DNA from: Dreissena polymorpha
Taxonomy: Eukaryota; Mollusca; Bivalvia; Myida; Dreissenidae
Assembly (NCBI RefSeq): GCF_020536995.1
Contig: NC_068357.1
Span: 60,248,123-60,312,122 of the forward strand
Length of the DNA stretch: 64,000 bases
Direction of reading: 5' to 3'
The position numbers were made by a program, and so were the translations under genes. This document shows positions 47,300-58,406 of this stretch, one piece after another (the first letter of the stretch is position 1; each line of letters begins with the position of its first letter). A model generated the notes under the pieces. That model was not told the origin of the DNA and did not search any database. It saw only the letters and a list, made by a program, of their open reading frames with translations.

Positions 47300-48801
47300 A
47301 AGCAATAGCCTTGATACTTTAGAAGTAAAGTGGATCTAAACACAAAATGTAACCATGTATTCAAAGTTACTTAGTCAAAAAAGGGCCATAATTCCGTAAA
47401 AATGACAACCAGAGTTATGCAACTTGTCCTTTACTGTCCCCTTATGATAGTTTGCAAGTGTTCCAAGTATGAAATCAATATCTATGATACTTTAGGGGTA
47501 AAGTAGACCAAAACACAAAACTTAACCAAATGTTCAAGTATAAAGGGCCCATAATTCTGTCAAAATGCCAGTCAGAGTTACATAACTTTGCCTGCACAGT
47601 CCCCTCACAATAGTTAGTAAGTGTTGCAAGTATGAAAGCAATAGCTTTGATACTTTAGGAAAAAAGTGGACCCAAACACAAAACTTAACCAAATTTTCAA
47701 TTTTCTAAGTATAAAAAGGGCACATAATTCTGTCAAAATGCCAGTCAGAGTTACATAACTTTGCCCGCACAGTCCACTTATGATAGTTAGTAAGTGTTGA
47801 AAGTATGAAAGCAATAGCTTTGATACTTAAGGAATTAAATGGACCTAAACACAAAACTTAACCAAAATTTTCAATTTTTTAAGTATAAAAAGGGCACATA
47901 ATTCTGTCAAAATGTAAGCCAGAGTTATTTAACTTTGCCTGCCCAGTCCCCTCATGATAGTAAGTAAGGGTACCAAGTTCGAATGCAATAGCATTGATAC
48001 TTTATGAGAAAAGTGTACCTAAACGCAAAACTTAACCGGACGCCAACGCCGAGGTGATGACAATAGCTCATAATTTTTTTTCAAAAAATAGATGAGCTAA
48101 AAATCATCCGACCATAACCGGCTGATATTATGCACATCTTCAGTTGGTAGTAAAGCTTTTTTTATAAAGTTTCATTGAATTCCCGTAATAAGTTGCTGAG
48201 AAATAGCTCGGACAAGAATTGCACTATATGTACAATGGAAAATTTCAAAGGGCCATAACTCTGTGAAAAATCATCCGACGAGAACCGGCTGATAATATGC
48301 ACATCTCCTCTTGGTAGTGAAGTTTCCCATAAAGTTTCATTGAATTCCAGTCATTAGTTGCTGAGAAATAGCCCAGACAAGAATTGCACTATATGTACAG
48401 TTAATGGAAAATTTCAAAGGGCCATTACTCTGTGAAAAATCATCCGACCACAACTTGCTGATAATATGCACATCTCCTTTCGGTAGTGAAGCTTCCCATA
48501 AAGTTTCATTGAATTCCGGTCATTAGTTGCTGAGAAATAGCCCTGACAAGAATTGCACTATATGTACAGTTAATGGAAAATTTCAAAGGGCCATAACTCT
48601 GTGAAAAATCATCCAACTAGAACCAGCTGATAATAAGCACATCTCCTCTTGGTAGTGAATCTTCCCATAAAGTTTAATTGAATTCTGGTGATTAATTGCT
48701 GAGAAATAGCCAGGACAAAAATTGTCCACGGACCGACACACGCACGGACAGACGAAGCGGCGACTATATGCTCCCCCAAAAAATTTTGGGGGAGCATAAA
48801 A

Positions 48802-49230
48802 ATTATACATTAAGACAAATTTCATAAAATGCAGCAAAGACAAATTACATGTAGCACCTTGAGACGATTGTGACGAAGCATTCGTCTTTTAATATGGATC
48901 AGAGTTAGTGTTTGTGTGTCGTATGAATAGATATCGTTGCAGGAAATTTAAATGATCTGTAAAACTAAATTTAGATTCACATCGTACAGGCATGATATAC
49001 ATGCTGGCAAATTTGACTGTACAGATATTTTCGATTTCAGAATTTAATATCTGGCTTATTTCGCATTTTTCGACACATGTTCTTCTTAACTTTTATTTTA
49101 ATTTATATTAAAATATATGTATTACAAGTTTTGTACTTATTTTATATAAATTCATAAATATTTGACAAAATAGTATAGTATCGCTTTAATTTTAGTTCAT
49201 ATATTGTCTTAACTATTGGTTTAAACATTA
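48802..49230. other. Spacer with a possible MITE fragment
   Basis: 'ATGAATAGATATCGTTGCAG' followed by 'GAAATTTAAAT' at about 48924-48952 resembles one arm of the palindrome in the PfpI-like gene intron (about 61860-61900). Otherwise nothing is recognised. Confidence 0.3.
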
Positions 49231-50977
49231 AACAAAAGGGCCTGAAAGGCCCAAAGTCGCTCACCTGAGATAACAAGATATTATTGGGACAAATCTTCTG
49301 ACCAAGTTTCATGAAGATCGGAAAATAAATGTGGCCTCTAGAGTGTTAACAAGGATTTACTATAGCCATATAAGGAAAAATGCCCCGCCCCCTGGCAGCC
49401 ATGTTTTTCAACCAACTGGCATCATTTTTCAACTCATCCAAGATATTATCTGGATGAATCTTCTGACTAAGTTTCATGAAGATCGGACAGTAAATGTGGC
49501 CTCTAGAGTGTTAACAAGATTTTACTATAGCCATATAAGGAAAAATGCCCCGCCCCTTGGAAGCCATTTTTTCAAGCAAACATAATTATTTTCGAACTCA
49601 TCCAAGATATCATTGAGACCAATCTTCTGACCAAATTTCATGAAGATTGGACAATAAATGTGGCCTCTAGAGTGTTAACAAGGTTTTACAATAGCCATAT
49701 ATAGCCATATAAGGAAAAATGCCCCGCCCCTGGTTGCCATGTTTTTTAAGGAACCAAAACCATTTTCAAACTCATCCAAGATATCATTGGGACAAATCTT
49801 CTGACCAAGTTTCATGATGATCGGAAAATAAATGTGAACTCTAGAGTGTTAACAAGGTTTTACTATAGCCATATAAGGAAAAGAGCCCCGCCCCTGTGGT
49901 GGCCATGTTTTTCAACCAACCGGCATCATTTTTGAACTCGTCCAAGATATTATTGGGATGAATCTTCTGACCGAGTTTCATGAAGATCGGACTATAAATG
50001 TGGCCTCTAGAGTGTTAACAAGATTTTACTATAGCCTTATATAGCCATATAAGGAAAAATGCCCCGCCCCTTGGCAGCCATGTCATTCAAGCAAACGTAA
50101 CCATTTTCGAACTCATCCAAAATATCATTAAGACAAATCTTCTGACCATATTTCATTAAGATTGGACAATAAATGTGGCCTCTAGAGTGTTAACAAGGTT
50201 TTACTATAGCCATATAAGGAAAAATGCCCCGCCCCCTGGTGGCCATGTTTTTCAACCAACGGGCATCATTTTCGCACTCATCCAAGATACTATTGGGAGG
50301 AATCTTGTGACCAAGTTTCATTAAGATTGGACAATAAATGTGGCCTCTAGAGTGTTACTAAGATTTTACTATAGCCATATACATGTATAGCCATGTAAGG
50401 AAAAATGCCCCGCCCCTTGGCAGCCATGTTTTTAAAGCAAAGGTTACCATTTTTTAACTCATCAAAGATATAAGTGGAACAAATCTTCTGAGCAAGTTTC
50501 ATGAAGATCGGAAAATAAATGTGGCCTCTAGAGTGTAAACAAGGTTTTACTAAAGCCATATAAGGAAAAATGCCCCGCCCCCTGGCGTCCATGTTTTTCA
50601 ACCAACCGGCATCATTTTCAATCTCGTCCAAGATATTATTGGAATGAATCTTCTGACTAAGTTTCATGAAGATCGGACAGTAAATGTGGCCTCTAGAGTG
50701 TTAACAAGATTTTACTATAGCCATATAAAGCCATATAAGGAAAAATGCCCCGCCCCTTGGCAGCCATGTTTTTCAAGCAAGCGTAACCATTTTCAAACTC
50801 ATCCAAGATATCATTGAAATCAATCTTCTGACCAAATTTCATGAAGATTTGACAATAAATGTGGCCTCTAGAGAGTGAACAAGGCAAATGTTGATGTCGC
50901 ACAACGGACAACGGACGACGGACAAAAGGCTATCACAAAAGCTCAACATGAGCACGTTGTGATCAGGTGAGCTAAAA
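49231..50977 (+). repeat. 'GCTCACCTGAG' composite element, second full copy
   Basis: The head ACAAAAGGGCCTGAAAGGCCC is a hairpin (GGGCCT-GAA-AGGCCC), then TCGCTCACCTGAG. About nine ~180-bp units have 'ATAGCCATATAAGGAAAAAT', 'GCCCCGCCCCTTGG', 'TCATCCAAGATATCATTG' and 'GTGGCCTCTAGAGTGTTA'. The tail hairpin AGCTCAACATGAGCA..GGTGAGCT ends CTAAAA. Units are cleaner than in the 42.3 kb copy, suggesting a younger array. Confidence 0.88.
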
Positions 50978-50979
50978 AA

Positions 50980-51388
50980 AGAATAATACTGACAAATAAG
51001 TACTTGTATTGCACTCTTACTTTTTTAACACGTTTCCTTATTATAGAAAAGTATGAGAATTTATGTCTACACCTTATAATTACTCTTACACTTAAACATG
51101 TTAGAAAATGTCTTCCAATGTTTTATTTCATAATTTATTAATTTATTTGTTCTTTAAGCAGATTTGAGGGGTCTTTCTATACGCTAATATTTTCTAAAAC
51201 TGAATTCTTTCTGTTCTTCAATACTTGAGGTTTTAAAAGCATATTTTTGTAAAACCTAATTTATGACAACAGTTCAGTTAAAGGTTATTGGACTGAAAAA
51301 ATACAAATATCACTATTGTTCATAATCTCATGTATTGTGCTGTATTTATTTCCCAAATAACTGTCTCCACAATACTTTGAATTGTGAA
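50980..51388. other. A+T-rich spacer
   Basis: Nothing recognised. Confidence 0.45.
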
Positions 51389-51756
51389 ACAAGAGATGTG
51401 TTTGTCAAAAACACAATACCCCCTAATGCACCGCTTTGAATGGGGGTTTTTACCTTTGACCTTGAAGGATGACCTTGACCTTGACCTTTCACCACTCGAA
51501 ATGTGCAGCTCCATGAGATACACATGCATGCCAAATATCAAGTTGCTACGTTCGATATTGCAAAAGTTATGAAGAAGGTTAAAGTTTTGGTTAAAGTTTT
51601 TTAATAATTGTTTTGACCTTGAAGGATGACCTTGACTTTAACCTTTCACCACTCAAAATGTGCAGCTCCATGAGATACACATGCATGCCAAATATCAAGT
51701 TGCTTCCTTCAATATTGAAAAAGTTATGAAGAAGGTTAAAGTTTTGGTTAAATTTT

Positions 51757-51809
<53 letters not shown>

Positions 51810-51872
51810 ATACAATGACAGGCAGGCCAAAAACAATATACCCCTGATTTTTCGATCAAGGGGAATAAAAAT
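51389..51872 (+). repeat. 'ACAAGAGATGTG' composite element, two units plus (AC)n
   Basis: It has the family head, two units ('GAAATGTGCAGCTCCATGAG', 'TGCCAAATATCAAGTTGCT'), an (AC)n run at about 51760-51804, 'TACAATGACAGGCAGGCC' and a tail hairpin CCCCTGATTTTTCGATCAAGGGG ending AATAAAAA. Confidence 0.85.
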
Positions 51873-52179
51873 ACACTTAAAACAGAATAGTTTTTAATAA
51901 CCCAGTTACTTATATATACTAAAGAGTGTTGCACAATAGCTCTCTGTATTGGCATTAGTGTTCAATAAACATACACTAAATTATTAATCAAGATTGAATG
52001 TTCATATTTGTATTAATATTCCATACAAATTTAAGTTCTATGCTGTATACCACAAATCTTTTGTGACATCAATGAAAAATCTTCAATGAATACAACACAA
52101 AAGTTACTCTCTGATTTTTTGACACCCATAATATTACCGGTAGGCACAGTACTAATAATTGACACATTTTTATAATTGA

Positions 52180-52541
52180 ACAAGAGATGTGTTTGTCAGA
52201 AACACAATGCCCCTTAATGCGCCGCTTTGAATTTTTTTTTTTACCTTGAAGGATGACCTTGACCTTTAACTGCTCAAAATGTGCAGCTCCATGAGATACA
52301 CATGCATGCCAAATATCAAGATGCTACGTTCAGTATTGCAAAAGTTATGAAGAAGGTTAAAGTTTTGGTTAAAGTTTAAAAAAAAAAAATTGACCTTTGA
52401 CCTTGAAGGATGACCTTGACCTTAACCTTTCACCACTCAAAATGTGAAGCTCCATGAGATACACATGCATGCCAAATATCAAGTTGCTACGTTCAATATT
52501 GCAAAAGTAATGAAGAAGGTTAAAGTTTTGGTTAAAGTTTT

Positions 52542-52577
<36 letters not shown>

Positions 52578-52634
52578 ATGACAGACAGGCCAAAAACAAT
52601 ATACCCCCGATCTTTCGATCCGAGGGAATAAAAA
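52180..52634 (+). repeat. 'ACAAGAGATGTG' composite element, two units plus (AC)n
   Basis: The same structure as 51389-51872, with the (AC)n run (about 52544-52573) at the same place and a tail with CCCCCGATCTTTCGATC and GAGGGAATAAAAA. The two copies differ in microsatellite length. Confidence 0.85.
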
Positions 52635-52639
52635 GGTTC

Positions 52640-53809
52640 ATTATTGCCTTAGTAATATTAATACTGCCAATGTTATAATACTTATGATCCATCCCTTTCA
52701 GAACAATCTTTGAAGGAAAATCTTCTAGTTTTGCTTTTTAAGGTGCATACATTTATGTATTTATGTTTTCACCCTTTCATGAAAACCACATCTGGGTTTC
52801 AGTTTGTAAATGATGTGAACCTAGAGTACCTCAAACCTCGTTTATTCTCGGATCAAGATGACTCAAGACCATGAGGTTCAAAGTTGCTACATGTATTATT
52901 GATAGGGCCATTAACAGCCCCAACACATTTAATAATAAAGCCGTAGAAAATATTCAATGAAATCCAACGTTGAACGTTGATTTCTTAACCCAATAACTAT
53001 GGTACCATCAATTAGGAAATAGTACAGACCTGAAACATCTAAAAATTTACTAGCACACAAACAAAAATGTTAAGCATTAAATAAAAATAAAATTTCTTTG
53101 CATAATAATAATTATGGAATTATTTTCTCAATAAAATGAATAAACTAATTCATACCCCCCGCAAAAGCCTGTGAAAATTATTTAATATTTATATTTTGAA
53201 TATTATCACTTACTAAAGAAAAATAATTAACAATATTAGTTTACTCTTATGCAAACAAATATCCTAAATATCCCACAGACTTACTATTGTCACTTAACTT
53301 GTAAAACACATATATGAACAAAGGAATGCAAGTATAAAAAAAAAAACACAATTCAAGTGTGCAATTCACGCTTATCAAAAGCATTGGATTACAGTTTGCA
53401 ATCTATACTTGTCTATTGACAAAAAGATAGGAAACATTTAATGTACTAGTTTAAAATTTCAGTCAATACATTTTAAGAGGTGATCTCATTGAGGTCTTCA
53501 ATTAGAGTATGATTGTTCAATCATAAGAATAAGTGCAATCATAAATTCATTTTCATTTTACCTTTAAAAGTTTTTTTAAGACGTATTGTACTGAGAACAT
53601 GTTTAATAATAAACAGTGGTTTTTTTATCATTTTCACTCCATTTTTATCAATAGCATGCATCACGGAGTGTATATTGACTAGAATCCATGCATGCATGCA
53701 TGGTCATAATATCATTTAGTGAGGTTTTTTATCCATGTTATCCCAAAGCTTGTGAACTACTGACACTGATGATGATGATAATCAATGATGAACTTCAATT
53801 TATGTCATA
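52640..53809. other. Intergenic, nothing recognised
   Basis: A+T-rich. Short 'CATGCATGCATG' and GATGATGAT runs are present. No exon. Confidence 0.4.
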
Positions 53810-53817
53810 CTCATAAT

Positions 53818-54837
53818 CAGGGATCATATTTTCCCGCAACATCAATCGGTCCGGATATAAATGGGGAAAAGTATCCGAAAATGTATATCCAAAATCATGA
53901 CAAATTACGTTAAAATATATACCATTGATTATGCCATTCATGAAGGTGGTATAAGACATGTACAAGTAAAATTCCCTTAGGCATTTTTTTTAAACGAGAC
54001 GAGTTTTCTCAACTGGTTTTATCATTAGGTATTTCATTGTTGTTTCATGTGCTGTTTTATCAGACTTTTTTCAACGTTGTCAATATTATTAATCTGTGTA
54101 AGTCTATACCGATGTTTTAAATTGTTGTCGACTCGATGATAGCTTACAAACATGCACTGAACCAAACAAATGTCTGTGCGTAGGTTGGCTACTGACAACA
54201 ACAAACCAAATAATTAAGAATATAAAATAACCCACGGCCGATAGTTTAGATGCGTAGGGACATAATCACGAGAGCGAAGCATTTGAAACCACGCATCTAA
54301 TTTTCAGGTCGTGAGTTATTCAACAACAAAGTATAAAGTACACGAATTATTTCGATTCTAACACGGTTTAACTAAAGATTTATTCAATGTATATTATTTT
54401 TCTTGTGTACTATTTTATGTGAAGTTCCGCCCATAAAAATAACTTCCGGCTGTTCTGTCGATCAGATCCGCGACTTTCATTCATAATTATATTACCGGAT
54501 TATTACGCTGGTGGAAAATGTATCGGCATGTTTTGTTTAGTTACAGCGCGTCTTTTTGGATGCATCTTTAATCCGCTGTTCAAAAGTTTTTTATTCTTGG
54601 TCTGACGTGCAATAAACCGGTCCTGACTGGTTTAGAGACTGCAGCGAATGGTTTATCACACGTAATCGAGATAAGAATGTCATAAGGGTGTGTTAGCATG
54701 TACACTGTGTAATCGATTTCATGACATGGGAATTTTAATAGCAAACAGAATTGGACCGACTGTTTGGGATTTTCAATCGGACTTTCATGACCCCAATCGG
54801 TCTAGGACCGACAAAACCGAAAAAAATATGATCCCTG
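53818..54837. mobile_element. Non-autonomous hAT element (1020 bp) with perfect 8-bp TSD
   Basis: Ends CAGGGATCATATTTT and AAAATATGATCCCTG-type pair as inverted repeats, and 'ATCAATCGGTCCGG' / 'TCGGTCTAGGACCGAC' repeat further in. Both sides carry CTCATAAT (53810-53817 and 54838-54845), an exact 8-bp target duplication as hAT transposases make. No transposase coding is present. A ~90-bp palindrome (54224-54312) lies inside. Confidence 0.93.
54224..54312. repeat. ~90-bp palindrome inside the hAT element
   Basis: Arms AATAACCCACGGCC..TTAGATGCGT and ACGCATCTAA..GGTCGTGAGTTATT pair. The loop has 'CACGAGAGCGAAGC' and 'TTTGAAAC', close to the core at 22998-23038 (CACGAGGGCGTAGC, GTTTAAAC). Confidence 0.65.
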
Positions 54838-54845
54838 CTCATAAT

Positions 54846-55866
54846 AACAAGGGCTGTTTGTAAAACATGCATGCCCCCATATGGACTGTCAGCTGTAGTG
54901 GCAGCCATTGTGTGAATACGGTTTTTGTCACTGTGACCTTGACCTTTGACCTAGTGACCTGAAAATCTATAGGGGTCATCAGCAAGTCATGACCAATGTA
55001 CCTATGAAGTTTCATGATCCTACGCGTAAGCCTTCTTGAGTTATAATCCGGAAACCATTTTACTGTGTCGAGTCACTGTGACCTTGACCTTTGACCTAGT
55101 GACCTGAAAATCAATAGGGGTCATCTGCGAGTCATGATCAATGTACCTATGAAGTTTTATGCTTCTAGGCCTAATTATTCTTGAGCTATCATCAGGAAAC
55201 CATTTTACTGTTTCAAGTCACTGTGACCTTGACCTTTGACCTAGTGACCTGAGAATTAATAGGGGTCACCTGCCAGTCTTGATCAATGTAACTATGAAGT
55301 TTGATGATCCTAGGCGTAAGCTGTCTTTGAGTTATCATCCGGAAACTATTTTACTGTGTCGAGTCACCGTGACCTTGACCTTTGACCTAGTGACCTGAAC
55401 ATCAATAGGGGTCATTTGCCAGTCAATGTACCTATGAAGTTTCATGATCCTAGGCGTAAGCGTTCTTGAGTTATCATCCGGAAACCATTTTTCTGTTTCG
55501 AGTCACCGTGACCTTGACCTTTGACCTTGTGACCTGAAAATCAATAGGGGTCATCCGCGAGTCATGATCAATGTACCTATAAAGTTTCATGATCCTAGGC
55601 GTAAGCGTTCTTGAGTTATCATCCGAAAACCGTTTTACTATTTCGAGTCACTGTGACCTTGACCTTTGACCTAGTGACCTCAAAATCAATAGGGGTCATC
55701 TGCCAGTCATGAGCAATGTACCTATGAAGTTTCATGATCCTAGGCCTAAGCATTCTTGAGTTATTATCTGGAAACCATCTGGTGGACGGACGGACCTACC
55801 GACCTATCGACCTACCGACATGTGTAAAACAATATACCCCCTCTTCTTCGAAGGGGGGCATAATAA
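54846..55866 (+). repeat. Composite 'ACAAGGGCTG' element, second copy
   Basis: The same head, ~145-bp units (near 54928, 55073, 55218, 55363, 55503 and 55648) and tail hairpin CCCCCTCTTC-TTC-GAAGGGGGG as at 29609-30531, with one more unit. It starts directly after the hAT target duplication. Confidence 0.88.
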
Positions 55867-56599
55867 TTCTGATTATGATCTACTATCTGAGTAGATCATG
55901 ATCTTGATAAGTAGTTTTGAACTAATTATATAAATAAAACTGTGCCGTTATATCTGGTACAGCTTGTATTTATATACTATCATTAATGAATTTCAATAAT
56001 CAACTTCATGATGCAAAAAAATTGGCATATCAAGAATTGTTCATAAACCGTTCCTCATAAGCTTGAAATGCTCATGAAATAATGACTTCATTTTACAATC
56101 GACATATGAAGAACAGATAAAGAAGCACAAATATGTTCATCATCAATTAATTAAGAGCTCACCATACACCTTTGGCAAATAGTTAACACTAAGACCGTGT
56201 TATGTTTGTTCAAGTTTGGATCCAGTAGGGGGACCCATTCCCAATGGTAAAAAGTATATATAATTTTTCCCAAATAGGACCTAAAATATCCACTTGAAGG
56301 TTTGAAAAAAACATTTTTTTTGTCTAAACATGTCATTCATCTCCAAATGTTCATCTCTAAGTTCAACCTTAGAAAATATAATATTGAAATCACTTTAATT
56401 ATCAATTAACAGTTCTTGAATTGCTTTGATTTCTTATTAAATAATGGCCTGCATTTTACAACTGTCTGATTAAGGAGGGGCCAGGATTTGTGAAATGTTC
56501 CTCCTCAATAAATAGTGTTCTGACATCGTACATATTTGAAGAACTGTTCAAGTGTAAACAACTCATTATAAAAATTCAAGATCTATTAAAAAGCTGCTG

Positions 56600-56680
<81 letters not shown>

Positions 56681-57030
56681 CAACTCCTGCTTAGCATCAA
56701 ATACTTATTAAATCCTGAACTGCTTTTTTAAAGAGCAAATCAGTGGAAAATCAAAAACAGTTCATGAATTCTAAAATGTTCCTCATAAAGTCATCCAGCA
56801 CTCATTAGTCACATTTAATGATCTGTCCAAGCTCATGATATGTCAAGATCAAATTAAAAGCTTTTTAAAACATTTACTAGTATCAAAATCAAAGAATTCT
56901 CCACATAGACCTTAATAACAACCATTGAAAATGGGCCCATGAATGGGGAATGTGGTTTACACCAAGAAATGTTACTTTTTGAGTACAAAACTCAAATCTA
57001 CGTTCTTCATTACTATTAAAAACAAGATCC
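55867..57030. other. Intergenic with long (AT)n
   Basis: Apart from the microsatellite listed separately, this A+T-rich stretch has no recognisable gene. 'CAGTTCATGAATTC' and 'TGTTCATAAACCGTTCC' type phrases recur loosely and may be an old repeat. Confidence 0.4.
56602..56679. repeat. (AT)n microsatellite
   Basis: About 39 uninterrupted AT dinucleotides. Confidence 0.97.
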
Positions 57031-57034
57031 TCAA

Positions 57035-57460
57035 AAACGACCAAGACAACCCATACCTATGCATTACTTCCCCAAATGATCTGAAATGGGAAGCTCACAT
57101 CACAAACATCTAAAAATGGGCAAACTCTACACTTGGCTTAATTGAGACAAAAACCTTACTGAATACTGATAATGACACATACCAAGCGTTTATATCTGAT
57201 CAAAGCTGGAGTCCAGGAGTGTCATGTGGAACCCATACCAGCAAGGCAACAAACTAGAGCAGGTCTAAGGATGTGCGGCAGCCTTCATTACCAGGGATTA
57301 CAAATCCAGAAAAGACGGGTATATATTTATCAGCCATGTTGGGGTATCTGAACTTTCCCAAACTACAAGAGTGGCAACGCCTCCATAGATTGACATTCCT
57401 ATACAAGGTAGTGGTAGGGCACGTACAAGCTATTAATATTTTTCACAATTTAAATTTTTC
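57035..57460 (+). mobile_element. CR1/jockey-like LINE fragment (3' end of reverse transcriptase)
   Basis: Readable pieces in order: YLCITSPNDLKWEAHITNI, ANSTLGLIETKTLLN, PYQQGNKLEQ-like text in another frame at 57236-57262, and AMLGYLNFPKLQEWQRLHRL with TFLYKVVVGHVQAIN at 57331-57438. This is the C-terminal region of a LINE polymerase, in several frames with stops, hence dead. It is a different subfamily from the remnant at 11.9-13.6 kb. Confidence 0.75.
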
Positions 57461-57544
57461 AAACAACATACTATTAGCCTTGGGACTAAGCATTTCAGAA
57501 CTACATTCACCAAATCATTTTGTTAAAATCAGTGAACAATAATT

Positions 57545-57940
57545 TTAAGGGCAAACCAACAAATTCACACCAGTTGATAAATTTTAATTCTCTTTCTTTC
57601 CGCAAACCATTATTAGCTGGAATTTACTAAGTGACAGCATTATGAACTCAACATATACAAAGTGCTGCAATATCCACAATCTCCCTGAGAAGCATGATTG
57701 CTTGAAATAATCATGAAATCATTAACTGTATTTCACAAACATTCATCAAGGACAATTCCTGAAAACAAAAATTATCAAAATCCATTTATAAACTGTTCAT
57801 GTGAAAAAGTTAATAAACCAAATTTCAGGAGATATCAAGAGCTATACATGAACAATTCTTAATTGACTAGAAATACTCTTAATATGATGAAGACAATTTC
57901 ACTAATTTTTTTGTATGGTGCAGCATCATCTGGGTTAAGT
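57545..57940. other. Spacer, nothing recognised
   Basis: A+T-rich. Confidence 0.4.
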
Positions 57941-57943
57941 AAG

Positions 57944-58391
57944 CTTGATATGTCATTGTCGGCTCGGGTACTACTTAAATGTACCCCGGGTACTCGTGAG
58001 TATACTTTATTGCATCCCTGGTACAGAAATTATACTAACACTTACCCGGCCAACTTAGACTGTACCGGAGTAATATTCCCTCCCAAAGTCCGATGTCGTA
58101 AAACGCGCTACGAAAAACGAAACAAAATGATCTTTGAAAAAAAACTTCCTAAACATGCTTTTTTGCGGCTTTTTTGAGAAAGAGTTTCAATAGTAAAGAG
58201 GCTATTTTACCATATATTGCAAAAAAAATGAACATAACTGATTCTAAATAAATAGCCGACAGTGACCTTTTTAGCATTAGAATTCCCGGGTACGTGTTAG
58301 TATATTTACCGTACCCAGGGTAAATGTAAGTATACTTAAGAGCACCCAGGTTAACTTGTAAGCAGTACCCGAGCCAACAATGATCAATCAA
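57944..58391 (+). mobile_element. GGGTAC-box MITE, copy 3
   Basis: The left end is TGTCATTGTCGGCTCGGGTA and the right end CCCGAGCCAACAATGATCAA. The interior has CCGATGTCGTAAAACGCGCT in the same orientation as copy 1. Boxes CCCCGGGTAC and 'AGTATACTTAAGAGCACC' are retained. Confidence 0.85.
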
Positions 58392-58406
58392 TAAAACAGT
58401 GATATC

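Larger units (their letters stand above)
45100..48098 (+). repeat. Composite element B, nested in A
   Basis: The head is ACAAGAGCACCGCCTTGCGG (GCACCGC-CTT-GCGGGTGC hairpin), then CTCATCTATTTTTTC. The tail contains GAAAAAATAGATGAG followed by CTAAAA, the inverse of the sequence near the left end. Core units of ~185 bp lie at 47300-48060 ('CATAATTCTGTCAAAATGCC', 'AGCAATAGCTTTGATACTT'). It carries elements C (45322-46740) and D (47101-47295). Confidence 0.8.
44763..48801 (+). repeat. Composite element A, interrupted by nested elements
   Basis: The head ACAAGAAACCGTCGGAGACG folds (CCGTC-GGA-GACGG). Units of ~178 bp carry 'AATTTCAAAGGGCCATAACT', 'AATCATCCGACCAGAACC' and 'GAAATAGCCCGGACAAGAAT'. 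The tail has a perfect 14-bp stem with 2-base loop at 48768-48797 and ends TAAAAATT. The element is split at 45100 by element B and resumes at 48099 in the same unit ('ACTCTGTGAAA' | 'ATCATCCGACC'). Confidence 0.85.

Noticed and set aside
52369-52692. Minus-strand open frame with a VCVCVCVC run, and a similar one at 51591-51955
   Set aside because: The run is the (AC)n microsatellite and the rest is composite-repeat sequence. The same peptide appears in both repeat copies because the DNA is repeated.
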